From NCBI RefSeq assembly GCF_014633365.1, contig NC_068338.1, forward strand, positions 15,324,616 to 15,388,615: a stretch of 64,000 nucleotides of DNA. The letters run 5' to 3'. Below are positions 34,428-46,009 of the stretch, in pieces. The notes below the pieces were generated by a model. That model was given only the letters and a program-made list of their open reading frames with translations. It was not told where the DNA came from and did no database searches. A program made the translations under genes and the position numbers. The first letter of the stretch is position 1; every line of letters starts with the position of its first letter. The DNA comes from Diospyros lotus (taxonomy: Eukaryota > Streptophyta > Magnoliopsida > Ericales > Ebenaceae).

Positions 34428-35909
34428 TGTTGGGCTAGGTTTCCTCCTTTGTGGAGATGGCCCAATAATATCTACTTAATCATTAATTAAGTAAAGGAAA
34501 GCCCATATGAGTTAGGCTTATATGGAAGACCTAGGGGTATTTTTGTCTTAAAAATATCAAGTATTAAAGGGTTTTAACCTTTTCTGGTGTGGTTACCAAT
34601 CTCTAAGAAAAAGGTGAAGAAGAAAAATGCAAATTTTGGAAAAAGAGGTGTAGTCTAGTTTTGATCAAGAGGCTGTTTGTTTAGGGTTCAATATCCATAG
34701 CCCGATTTGGCTAAAATTTGGTCAATGTGTTCACAACACACGACTCTACAATCTGAACAGTGGAGATCGATTTTGGAACTCACTATTAATAGGTTTCTAC
34801 AGCAGTTGTCAAGTTTTTTACTTGGTGAGATCTCTCCTATTTCTTATTGCGGTTGTTTGGTTTCAAAAGTGATTATTCTTGAAGAGATATTATTATGTGC
34901 CTCTAGTTATTGACAACTGGAGAATATTTTCACATATTTATTTGATAATAGAAGTTTTAGGTGGACTCTGATCTTATGGTTTTTACTCCTCGCATTACAA
35001 AAAAATCAGCATTTAGCGGCGTTTTTTTTTGCATTTTGCAGCGATTTTTTTGCATTTTGCGGCAGTTCACGTAATTTAGCGACGATTTTAAAAAAATCGC
35101 CGCTATATTTGCCGTCGTGAAGCATTTAGCCGCTAAGTCATATTTTTTGCGGCGGCTTCAAAACCGCCTTAAAAAAAGTGATTTAGCGGCGGTTTCAAAA
35201 CCCCCGCAAAAAAAATTTAAAATATTGAATTTTAGCGACGGTTTTAAAACCACCGTAAAAATTCGAAAAAATTAAATTATAGCGACGGTTTTAAAATCGA
35301 TTTTTCAAAATCGCCGCAAATGTTATTTAATTTTAATTTTTAATTATTTAATTATTTTTTAAATTTAGCGGCGGTTTTCAAAAAACCGTCGCTAAATTAA
35401 ATTTTTAATGAATTTTGCGACGGTTTTGAAAAATCGTCGCAAATGTTATTTAATTTTAATTTTTAATTATTTAATTATTTTCTGAATTTAGAAGCGATTT
35501 TTAAAAAATCGTCGCTAAATTAATTTTAATTTTTAATTATTAAATTAATTTTTGAATTTAGCGGCAGTTTTTTAAAAATGGCCGTAAAATTAAATTTTTT
35601 AATAAATTGAGCGGTGATTATGGAAAACCGCCGCAAAATGTTAAAAAAATCGTCGCAAAATACCGTGTTTTGCAGCGGTTTTTAAAACCACCGCAAAAGA
35701 TCAATTTTTTGTAGTGTTGTATTAAGGGGATTTTCCACGTAAAATTTTGGTGTTCTTGTGATTGATTGATTGATTGATTGCTACAATTATTTCATATTAC
35801 TCTATATCTATTTGATTTAAGTCCTACTAGGTTCACACAAAAAGGGAGAGAACAAATATTTGGGCATCCTTATATTAAGTTGTTGATTTAACGTGTTTTT
35901 CTCCCAACA
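34428..35909 (+). repeat. 5' LTR of the copia element
   Basis: It starts TGTTGGGCTAGGTTTCC and ends TCTCCCAACA. It is 1482 bp because a CACTA MITE of 724 bp plus a 3-bp duplication is inserted. Without it the length is 755 bp, against 753 bp for the 3' LTR. Confidence 0.92.
34993..35716. mobile_element. CACTA-type MITE made of serial hairpins
   Basis: Ends are CATTACAAAAAAATCAG and GATCAATTTTTTGTAGTG, a CACTA-type inverted repeat with one mutated base on the left. Flanking trinucleotides are TCG (34990-34992) and TTG (35717-35719). The empty site is visible in the 3' LTR (ACTCCTCGCATTAAGGGG near 40506). The interior is about ten consecutive inverted repeats of the form TTTAGCGGCGGTTTT...AAAACCGCCGCTAAA. 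Dense short subterminal repeats are typical of CACTA elements. No transposase is present. Confidence 0.9.
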
Positions 35910-35911
35910 AA

Positions 35912-35924
35912 TGGTATCAAAGCC
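35912..35924 (+). other. Primer-binding site (iMet type) of the copia element
   Basis: TGGTATCAAAGCC, two bases after the LTR end. It is one change from the TGGTATCAGAGCC consensus complementary to initiator tRNA-Met. Confidence 0.88.
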
Positions 35925-35959
35925 AAGTTGCTTGGATTGGTTATCTTGTGACTTGAATA

Positions 35960-36831
35960 ATGGATGTTAATGCAAGCATAATGATTAACCAGAATGGTTC
36001 TAATTATGCAATATGGAAAGGAAAAATGGAAGATCTTTTTTATGTGAAAGGTTACCATTCTCCTATATTTGGATCTAACAAACTTGCAGATAAAACCGAT
36101 GAAGGTTAGACTTTGTTTCATAAGCAGGTATGTGGGTATATAAGGCAATGGATTGATAATAATGTGTTAAGCCATATTAGTAGGGAGACACATGCACAAA
36201 CTTTATGGAATGAGCTTGAGCAACTGTATGCAAGGAAAACTGGCAATAATAAGTTGTTTTAATAAAACAAATGATTGTTTTGAGACATAAGGACAAGACT
36301 CCTATGACAGATCACTGGAACACTTTTTAGGGAATTATGAATCAACTAGCTGCAATGGGAATCAAATTTGATGAAGATGTATTATTGTTTCTTGATACAT
36401 TACCTGATTCATGGGAGACATTCAGAACATCTTTGTCGAACTCAACTCCAAATGGTGCAATTTCAATGGATTTGGCCAAAAGCAATATTTTGAATGAAGA
36501 GACAAGAAGAAGAACACAACTCTCTACTTCACAGACAGATGCTTTGGTTGTTGAGAATAAGAGGAGGACCAAAAGTCGTGCACCCAAGGGTAAAGAAAAC
36601 AATAGAATTCAATCTAAGGGAAGATGCACAAATGTTGAGTACTACCATTGTGGCAAGAAAGGTCACATCAAGAAATTTTGTAGGAAACTAAAGAATGAGA
36701 ACAAGGACTATGATCAAGAAAAGAAGAAAAATGATAATAGTAATGAAGAACATGTAGCTTCCACAGTTGAAGATATTCTTCTTGTTGATAAGAGTGATGT
36801 GATCAACTTAGCATGCCATGAGTCTTCATAG
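35960..36831 (+). pseudogene. gag: Copia gag (capsid/nucleocapsid), broken
   Basis: Gag forms the cytoplasmic particle that packages the element's RNA. The first ATG after the primer site (35960) opens MDVNASIMINQNGSNYAIWK, then KGKMEDLFY, the usual copia gag N-terminus. It continues through TLWNELEQLYARKTGN and, from 36337, MNQLAAMGIKFDEDVLLFLD and LPDSWETFRTSLSNS (UBN2-type gag). The zinc knuckle at about 36640-36690 reads EYYHCGKKGHIKKFC. The family pattern is C-x2-C-x4-H-x4-C, so the first Cys is Tyr here. In-frame stops occur near 36107 and 36260, with another at about 36325. The frame from 36337 is open to a stop at 36829, beyond which the same frame continues into protease. Confidence 0.9.
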
Positions 36832-39800
36832 GTAATTGATAGTGGTGCCTCTACACATACTACTTCACAAAAGAATCTATTTACATCTTATACAACTAGT
36901 GATTTCAGAATCATGAAGATGAGTAATGAAGGTGTGGCTAAGGTTATTAGCATTGGAGATGTTTTCTTGAAGACTCAAGGTGACATCAAGTTGCTTCTTA
37001 GAGATGTGAAACATGTTCCAGATATTTGTTTGAATTTGATATCAATAAGTAAACTTGATGATGAAGGATTTTGCAGTTCCTTCTTCAATGGTCAATGTAA
37101 GCTTACTAAAGGTTCCATGGTTGTGGCTAGAGTTAAGAAATCTCCTACACTGTATTTGTTACAAGCAAAACACTCTACAAACACAATTAATGTAGTTGAA
37201 AATCCAAGTATGGTTGAGTTATGGTTCTAGAGACTTGGATGTGTGAGTGAAAAGGGAATTACAGTGTTGACTAAGAAGAACCTCTTATGTGGATTGAAAA
37301 GTACAAACTTGTAAAAGTGTGATCATTGCTTGGTAGGAAAATAGAATAGAGTATCCTTCAAGTCACACCCTCATTCCAAGAAGGAAAACATACTTGACTT
37401 TCTATATTCTAATTTATGTGTCCTTATGAAGACAAGCACACTTGGTGGTTCCCTTTATTTTGTCACCTTCAATGATGATGATTCAAGGAAGCTATGGGTT
37501 TCTACTTCAAAGTATAAGAATCAAGTGTTGGATGTATCTAAATAGTTTCAAGCTTCAATTGAGAGATAGACATGAATGAAACTAAAATGTATACACACAG
37601 ATAATGGAGGGGAATATCGAGGACCATTTGATGAATATTGTAGGCAACAAGGCATTTGACATCAGAAAACACCTCCAAAGACTCCACAATTAAATGGTTG
37701 GGATGAAAGGATAAATAGAGAGTGAGATGTTTACTTTCACAAGTAAAATTGTCAAGATCCTTTTAGGGTAAGGGTTTGAATACAATTGTGCATGTATTAA
37801 ATCTTTCACCGTGTACTCCTTGGCAGCTTAATGTACCAAACAAGGTTTGGACAAGGAAACACGTACTTATGATCATTTGCGTGTCTTTGGATATAAGGCC
37901 TTTGTACGCATTCCCAAAGATAAAAAGGTCTAAACTAAATGTGAAGACAAAACAATGTGTGTTTGTGGGGTATGGTCAAGATGAGTTTGGTTACAAATTC
38001 TATGATCCTATTGAGAAGAAAATAGTTAGAAGTAGAGATGTTGTGTTTGTGGAGAATAAGATAATAAAGGATATTAACAAGGCAGGTAAGTTAATGTCTC
38101 AATATAGTGATGAGTTGTTTCATATGAACATAACTCCTCCTACACTTGTTCCAGAACAACATGAACATAGAGCTCAAGATGACTAACAAGGCTCAGGTGA
38201 CATAGATAAGCGTATACAGATTGAGGTAGATAATAATGAGCATAATCAACAACTAGTATTAGATGATTTCTTTTAAGCTCCACTTAAAAGATCTACTAGA
38301 ATCCAACAACCTTCTACTAAGTATTCTACTAATAAGTATGTTTTGTTGACAAATAGTGGAGAACCTGAGAATTATAAAGAGGCTATGGAAAGTGAACACA
38401 AAAAGGAATGGATGGATGTCATACAGGATTAGATAAAATAGTTGCACGAGAACCATACCTTTGATTTTCTAAAGTTGCCTGAGGATAAACAAGCTTTGAA
38501 AAATAAGTAGGTATACCGAGTAAAACAAGAAGAACACACTTCACAATCATGATACAGAGCTAGATTGGTAGTTAAGGGATTCAGTTAAAAGAAAGGTGTT
38601 GATTTTGATGAAATCTTATCTCTGGTTGTTAAGATGTCATCCATTCGTGTGGTTTTGGGTTTAGCGGCTAGTCTTGATTTAGAGATTGAGCAAATGGATG
38701 TGAAGACCGCCTTTTCATGGTGACTTGGACAAAGAAATTTATATGGAGCAACCAGAGGGTTTCAAAATGAAAAGAAAAGAGGATTATGTGTGCAAGCTCA
38801 AGAAAAGTCTTTGTGGTTTGAAGTAGGCACCAAGACAGTAGTACAAAAAGTTTGAGTCAGTTATAGGGGAGCAAGGCTACCGTAAAACAACTTATGACCA
38901 TTGTGTTTTCATATACAAATTCTCTTATTATGATTTTATCATTTCGTTACTCTATGTTGATGGCATGTTAATTGTTGGCAGAAATGCTTCAAGAATTGAT
39001 GGATTGAAGAAGCAATTGAGTCAATTATTTGCTATGAAGGACTTGGGACCAGTAAAGAAAATTCTTAGCATTCGAATTAGTCGAGATAAAACAACCAAGA
39101 AATTGTACATGTTACAGGAGCAGTACATCAAAAAAGTTCTTCAAAGGTTTAATATGAATAAGGCTAAAGCAGTTAGCTCTTCTCTTGTTGCACATTTCAA
39201 GTAGAGTACCAAACAAAATCTTTCTACAGAGAAAGAAAAAGAATATGTGGAAAGAGTTTCATATGCCTCAGCTATAAGAAGCTTGATGTATGCAATGGTG
39301 CGCATGAGACCAAACATAGCCCATGCTATTAGTGTTGCTAGTCGATTTCTATCAAATCTAGGAAAAAAACATTGGGATGCAGTTAAATGGATTATGTGGT
39401 ATTTGCAGGGTACTTCTAGTATGTGTCTTTGTTTTGGTAGTGAGAAACCAGTATTAGTTGGCTTCACAAATGTAGACATGGTTGGAGATATTAATTCACG
39501 GAAGTCAACCTCAGGTTACTTGATCACCTTTTTAAGGGACGTTGTAGCTTGGTAATCAAGATTACAAAAGTGTGTTTCACTTTCTACCATTGAGGCAAAA
39601 TTTATTATATATAGCTACTGAAAGTTGAAATGAGTTATTGAGGATGAAGAACTTTCTTCATGAGCTTGATTTCAAGCAAGATCGGCATGTTTTTTTTTGT
39701 GACAATTAGAGTGTTATTTATCTTGGTAAGAATTCTACCTTTCATGCAAGATCAAAGCACATTGATGTGAAATATTATTGGATAAAAGATGCTCTTAATG

Positions 39801-39928
39801 ACAAGTTATTTGAACTTGAGAAAATTCACACTAATCACAATGGCTCAGATATGTTAACAAAAGTGCTACCAAGGGAAAAACTTGAGGTCTGTCATTCTAT
39901 TGCCAAGATGACAAATCTCTCCACATAG
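36832..39928 (+). pseudogene. pol: Copia pol (protease, integrase, RT, RNase H), broken
   Basis: Protease: VIDSGASTHTT, active-site DSG intact, at about 36832. Pre-integrase: SISKLDDEGF and YLLQAK; the HHCC zinc region is degraded. Integrase: HTDNGGEY (about 37599) and TPQLNGWDERINRE, then a GYGQDEFGYKFYDP C-terminal block and a VVFVEN end. Reverse transcriptase: KLKKSLCGLK, DHCVFIYK, and the catalytic box reads YVDGM instead of YVDDM at about 38955, so one metal-binding Asp is lost. FAMKDLGPVKKILSIRISRD and YIKKVLQRFNM follow, fitting Tork/Tnt1-like elements. RNase H: VDMVGDINSRKSTSGY with the first Asp of the usual DxDxAGD replaced by Asn, then LSTIEAKF and KSKHIDVKYYW. Many stops and several frame changes. 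It ends at TAG 39926-39928, just before the polypurine tract. Confidence 0.92.
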
Positions 39929-39930
39929 TT

Positions 39931-39945
39931 AGAAAGGGGGAGATT
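39931..39945 (+). other. Polypurine tract of the copia element
   Basis: AGAAAGGGGGAGATT immediately before the TGTCGAG start of the 3' LTR. Two bases separate the pol stop codon from it. Confidence 0.85.
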
Positions 39946-40698
39946 TGTCGAGTTAGGTTTCCTCTTTTGTGGAGATGGCCTACTAATTTTTACTTAATCA
40001 CTAATTAAGTAAAGTGAAGCCCATATGAGTTAGGCCTAATGGAAGACCTAGGGGTATTTTTGTCCTAAAAATATCAAGTATTAAAGGGTTTTAACCCTTT
40101 CTAATGTGCTTGTCGTACACTAAGAAAAAGGTGAAGAAGAAAAATGCAAAATTTGGAAAAAGAAGAGCAGTTCAATTTTGATCAAGAGACCTTTTGGGAT
40201 TTGATCTGTAGTCCGATTTGGCTGAAATTTGGTTAGCGTGTTCACAACGAACGACTCTACAACCTGAACGGTGGAGATCAATTTTGGAGATTTATGTTAA
40301 CAGGTTTCTGCAGTAGTTGTCAAGTATTTTATTCAATAAGATCTCTCCTATTTCTTATTGCAGTTGTTTGGTTTGAAGAGTATTTATTCTTGAAGAGGTA
40401 TTATTATGTGCCTTTAGTTATTGAGAACTAGAGAAGACTTTCATTTATTCCTATTTTTTGTTTAATAGTGGATGTTTTAGGCGGATTTCGGTCCCGTAGA
40501 TTTTACTCCTCGCATTAAGGGGCTTTTTCATGTAAAATTTTAATATTTGTGTGATTGATTGATTGCTGCACTTATTTTATATTACTCTATATCTGCTTGA
40601 TTTAAGTCCTACTAGCTAGGTTCACACAAGAAGGGAGAGAATAAAATATTTGGACATCTTATATTAAGTTGTTGATTCAAGATGTTTTTCTCCCAACA
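39946..40698 (+). repeat. 3' LTR of the copia element
   Basis: 753 bp, TGTCGAGTTAGG to TCTCCCAACA. It keeps the uninterrupted site (CTCGCATTAAGGGG) into which the CACTA MITE jumped in the 5' LTR. Confidence 0.92.
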
Positions 40699-40703
40699 AA
40701 ATT

Positions 40704-40989
40704 ATATCCTGAAAGACTAACGAGGAATAAGGGGGGTTCCAAAGTAACAAGGTTTTGTATCAACAAAGGGAGTTATACTTTGAGCTAATCACTTAGGAGC
40801 TTTGTGTTTAGAAATGGTGAAAGCAGGTCATAACATGCATAGATTATATATAACCATATGCAGATAGGGTACGACTTGGACACAAATAAAAAACAAATCT
40901 TAAATGGAAAATGGGATAAATGGAATATTTACTATAGTTTTATTGACATTTGAGTGAAAAAATATCAATTTAAGTTTACAAAGATACAA
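40704..40989. other. Unassigned segment between copia element and decayed gene
   Basis: A G-run (GGGGGGTT near 40732) and a stretch resembling the CATGCATAGATTATATATAACC part of LTR sequences. I see no gene or defined element border here. Confidence 0.35.
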
Positions 40990-43900
40990 GCCTAATTATT
41001 GGGATCTCAGAAAAATACTTCTGAAGCTTGGATTTCTTGAATACAAAATTACTGGTATCAAAATCTCCTCTAAAGGCCTCTAGGAACTCTCCTCGAAATA
41101 TCTCATAACTAATTGTTCCAACTTGAAAGAGCTTCGAGGCATATTGAGGAGTTTTTCAAAAGGCATTTTGACGTTCTTTAGTGAGTTCAATGATCTTTTT
41201 ACTGAGATTAGATTTGAGCTTTGCAACTTGTATAATTTTATTTGTAGAAAGATCTTCCTCCTTTAATGACAAAAGCTCTGATTGTAAATCTTCAATCTAT
41301 TTTTTAGTTTATTTTTTAGAATTATATAAACATTCATTCCTTTAGAGGACTTGGTCTATCTCGTCTTCTTTCTCATTCAAACAGGCATTCAACCTTGATA
41401 TGTGCTCGTTCAAGTTTAAAGTGCTTACCTTTGCTTTGACAAAGAGGGAAGCTTTTAAGTTTCATATATAGCTCTTCGATAACATTCTTCTTTTCTTGTT
41501 TGAATTTCGTGATTTGTTGTTGTAGCTTTTCAATTTCTTTTTTGTTCCCAAGGATGTAGTCTGGTAAGCTTTGGTAGAGTTTCTCCTTCGGTTTATTTAG
41601 TTTTTGCTAAGTTTCATTCAAGGCCTCGAGGTGTGACTCGGATAAGCTATTATCTTTTTTCGAGTTTTAATTCCAATCACAAATGAGAGGTAATTATTAA
41701 CGAAGATATAAAAGATGGCTTCTTGAAAAAAAGATATATGTACATATATATATATATATATAAAACATACCTCTTTCATATTAGCATCTTTACTAAAAGA
41801 AAGAGCATTGAGATCTTGGAAATAATAATCTTTCCTCTTTAATTCAGCGCATAGCTTTGTCTCGTTTGCCTTAGCCTGATGGAGTTTAATTTGAAGTTTG
41901 GTAGTTTAGTAGTTTCTGTGCATTGATCTTGGAGTTGCCTGGTGATGTGGTTCAAATGGTCGTGAAATTTTCTTTGTTCTTCTTTTTTATTTAATTATGT
42001 AGCCAACTCTTGCTTCTTTCCTTGCAACTCGTAAAGGGACTTAGTGAGGTTTGGAATTTTATACTGAACTTCCAGGATCTCCCCTTTCAAATCTTTATTA
42101 TTGGAGAGACTTTTATTAAGTTTGATCAATTCCTCTGTGGGGCATCACCAAACATTCATCTCAACAAGAAGTTTTAGGTTTTTGACTTCCTGTGCCTTTG
42201 CTTCTTGAAGACTTTTACTCGATTCAACCTTTTCAGCTTTTAAGATTATTTTTCCTTTTCTTAGCTTATTGAGATCAGTTTGTAAGATACCATTGCTTTC
42301 TTCCTTTTCTTTTGCTTGGACTTCTAGCTAATTTATTCTCTGTTGACCTCCCTCTAATTGAACGATCAAGGATTGATATGTTTGTGAAAGGTGGGCATTG
42401 AAATCTCTTAGTCCTTCAATCTCATTCTAATAATCCATGGAGAAGTTGGGAGTATTGAAAGGAAAGAATTGAGTAGGTTTGGCGTTTAACATGATTTGCT
42501 TCTGGGAAGAGTCATCCCCATTGGATGGAATTGCTTATAGAGATTCTACAAGGTTGATGATATGAGGGAATGTTGATGTGAAAGCTTAGGAAGAAAGAAA
42601 ATAAGTAAAAGTGTAAGTCGAATGTACAAGGGATATTAGGGGAAAGTAAAAGTGGTGAGGGAAAGAGAGGTATGGAAAGCACACTGACAGGTTTGACAGA
42701 ATGAGGGGGGACCTCGAAATAGTCCCCTCAACTTCGATATGTAGCTTGTTCGGTTCTAACTTTTCTTCCCTGATTAGAGATAGTGCCCTCTCCAATATAT
42801 CAATTTGTTGCTCCTTTTTTTATTTTATGCACTAGAATCCTTTAGATTGTGAATGAATCTCTTTAAGGCCATAGTGTCATGCTCTTGATAAATCCTAAAC
42901 TTAATCATGTTCTAAGTACATAAAGGGAAGCAAAGAATAAGGTGAAGAAGGGTAAGGATATATAACATGAATGTAAATTCTATATGTAAATAAGTGTGAA
43001 ACAAGTATAACTCAAGAAAAAGTAACATTATCGTCATGGCTAAATCCCATTTGGCGATAGCAAGGTTGTCTTCTATGGTAAGTGCTGGAGATGGAGAAAA
43101 GTGAATTTCTAGTGAGGGTTTTAGTTTCACCCCTTGATTGGCAAGCTTCGCTTGTGGGGCTGGCCTAGCTTCTGTTGAAGGTTCTTTTCCTTGGCAACAG
43201 ATGAGGGGGGCTTTTAGATGAAACTCATCCCTTAAACTCTAAAGATGATTCTTCAAGAACAATAGGAGCTTTAAAAGAAGGTCCAATCTCATCGTGAGGC
43301 TTAGAATAATCGATGGCTGGAGCATGGTCCTCTTCATTGTCATTTGATGAGCTCGTGAAAAGGCGGTCCACTATGGAAGGTTAGATGGGCATGTCGGTAT
43401 TTTCTTTTACTTGTTTCCTTTATTTTTCTTTTTCATTGGAATGTGAAGTAGGAGATAGATTCTTTGACCAAGTAGGGGAATTGGCTTTTCTCTTAAGGGT
43501 TCTAAAAGGAATTTTGACTCTGGCTTTGGGGGACGGATTTGACTGTGTGGGATTTTTTAAGGTTAGGGTGGAATCAAACTGAGGAAGCTCCAAGTTAGGA
43601 TGAGTGAGCTCCGGAGTGGAGAGTGTAAATGTTGGTTCAATGCCACCTAGTTAGAAAAAGTAATGACAGCATAAACAAACAGTGTAACACAAAATAACTT
43701 TTCCTCTCTGGTAAAAAGGAAGGTAAGGGATACAAACCTTCAGGGTTGCTTAAGCAAGTTTCAACTAATTAATCCCTCTTTGTAGAACCACTTATATTGG
43801 AAAAATCTTTAGCCACCTCGACAAGCCATGCAAATCCTTTCTCCACTTTTTTTCTCGATGATGACAAAGTGAGGGTGAGGAACCTTCCATTAATTCTTCA

Positions 43901-44150
43901 CCTTCCCTATTTCATTCTTAATTTTTCAAAAAGAAGGAAGGGTAGACAAGGACATATTCGCTAGCTGCTCCAAGGATGTCCACTTCAGCTAATGTATTTA
44001 CCTCCTTCTGTGGAAAGGATGAATTTGGGACTAGAAGAGAAGACGAACCAGTAAATTTGTGAGATGGTCTGGTCCGCCACATCACAAGCAAGATTTGAAT
44101 GTGTCGAGTAGAAGCTAGTGGTTGGAGATATATGTATTCCATACAAAAAA
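40990..44150 (-). pseudogene. Decayed multi-exon gene for a coiled-coil protein (minus)
   Basis: The minus strand carries long hydrophilic, Lys/Glu/Leu-rich stretches: NEIEGLRDFNAHLSQTYQSL and AEKVESSKSLQEAKAQEVKN (42.2-42.4 kb), KKEIEKLQQQITKFKQEKKN (about 41.5 kb) and KEEDLSTNKIIQVAKLKSNL (about 41.2 kb). These look like extended coiled coil. The N-terminal part (44142-43740) includes EVDILGAASEYVLVYPSFFL. A middle part is Pro/Ser/Lys-rich (PTQSNPSPKARVKIPFRTLK, about 43.55 kb). Two GT...AG introns are plausible: 43647-43737 and 41654-41770, the latter with a TA microsatellite. In-frame stops and frame changes show it is dead. Coiled-coil proteins of this layout are common in plant retroelement-associated genes (putative gypsy-type transposon proteins), but I cannot name a family. 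Confidence 0.45.
41743..41762. repeat. (TA)n microsatellite
   Basis: About ten AT units, within a predicted intron of the decayed minus-strand gene. Confidence 0.9.
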
Positions 44151-46004
44151 ATGGAGTTAGGATTGTTGAGAAATGACTTTCATGAAAGACTCTTTAATTC
44201 TTTAAGTTAGTAATACGAAGGAAAGCTAAGTGAAATCTTGGTGACAAGAGAGTATGGAGACAAGGAAAGAAGTGTTGGAATTAATTTTATCTCATTTGGT
44301 AAGATTAATATGATGGAGAAAAAATCTCTCAAATAATCTTATATAATGAAATCAGATTGGTTAGGGAACTAGTATAGTTTTTTTGGAAACATAATCTCAC
44401 TATGACTGTAATTTGAAATCTGTAAATAGGCAATACTGATTGAGTTATTGATGGGTCACACCCAATAATTTAGATGATGATATATCTAAATTATTATAAT
44501 TACATGTCACGCTAGAATATGTTCTATAATTTGAAAACTAGAGTTCTGATGCGTGGTTTAACCAATTTTTGTCATCGCGAGGTTGGTTAGTTTTAATTTA
44601 GTGTTTCTTGGTGTTTGTAGGCTATTAAATTAAACTCTCATTATTTCTCGTTTGATTTTTATACAAGTTTGTCAAAATAGGGTTAGACTCTCTCATACCA
44701 TAGCAGCATTTCTGGACTTTGTGTCTAAGAGTTCACAACTGGGGCTGTGGAGTTATGGCTGGTAGATGTTGGCAATGAGGCGGGACTGAGTCAAGGGCAC
44801 AAATATGCACCCCTTGATCAAGGCCCTATGGGCGCTTCTCAAGATCACTAGATGATGAATTTAATTATTTAGATTTAATATAATTTAATAACTTTAATAA
44901 TGTAATAATCTTAATATAATTTAAATAATTAAATCATATTATAAAGTTGAACCTAGGACATTTAAATTGAAATAATATTAAAATTATTTATATTAATAAA
45001 ACTAATAAGTTATATTTAAATTTTCTTTTCATTTCCCATTAAATAAATTAAATTTAAATCATGTTAGTTACATGAAAATTATTTAAATTATATTAAAATA
45101 TTTTAAATAAATATTTTTTCATTTTCCATATTCATTATATAAAGGAATTTGTAGGGTTTAAATAAAGTATTTTAATTGAATAAATAATTAAGTTTTTTGA
45201 GAAAAAAAAATGATTAAATGAACTATGAAAAATTTATGCAATGTCTCAATAGATTTTAGTACTATTTGAATGAGTTTAAAATCACATTAATCCATATTAT
45301 TAGTCCTAAGAAATTATATTAAAATTATTAAAAAAAAATTCTTTTTTCTCATTTTCACAATTCAAGTGAATTTTTTGTTTTAAAATAAACTCAAAAGAGT
45401 TTGTAAAGTTTTATGAATGAAAAGAATGTTATTTAAATAAAAAATAATTGCTACTATTGTTTTATGACCCTTTTACTAGATAATTTTATTTTTCTTCAAG
45501 TAATTGCCATAAAATATTACCCACAATATATCTACTACTACTTTAAAAGTTTGACCATAATTTCAAACAAAAAAATGACAATAATATATCTAAATTATAT
45601 TTTAAAATTACAAAAAAAAAAAGAGTATAATTTTAACATTTTAACTATGTTTTGGTATAGCACTTACTAGAAAGATAGATAAAAAGTCAAAATAATTATC
45701 ATTAGAAGCAAATTTGATAATTAAATTCTATTTAACTGTGAAATAATTTATCTTCTTAAACACGAAATTTGTTGGAGAGAAATAAATTCTGATCATGGTG
45801 CAAGACATGGAGCCTACTACTATATAGTTAGTGGGGCTAAGGTGATAAGATCGTCTTCATGACAATAGTTATAATTGAAATTAGGTATTTTCTAGCTATA
45901 AATAACGCTTATTATAAAATAAATGAAATAATATATCAAATAAGGAAGTAGTAAAGAAAAGTGCAAAGACTACTAGGGCGATACATAGCTTAATGATAAA
46001 TGAT
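44151..46004. other. AT-rich spacer, no gene identified
   Basis: 44151-44860 is mixed-composition sequence without recognisable motifs. 44861-46004 is very AT-rich, with many TTTAAAT/ATTTAAT words and poly-A runs. Only short low-complexity frames are present. Confidence 0.5.
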
Positions 46005-46009
46005 AGTAT

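Larger units (their letters stand above)
34428..40698 (+). mobile_element. Ty1/copia retrotransposon (Tork/Tnt1-like), full-length but inactivated
   Basis: The LTRs (34428-35909 and 39946-40698) end TGT...ACA and flank a primer site, a gag-pol remnant and a polypurine tract. Flanking pentamers are AAATA (34423-34427) and AAATT (40699-40703). The element spans 6271 bp, or about 5.5 kb without the CACTA MITE in the 5' LTR. Domain order gag, protease, integrase, reverse transcriptase, RNase H is the copia order. The two LTRs differ at many sites (my rough reading is 10-15 percent), and the polyprotein has many stops, so the insertion is old. Confidence 0.92.

Noticed and set aside
36342..36602. 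86-codon minus-strand frame
   Set aside because: Antisense shadow of the copia gag frame.
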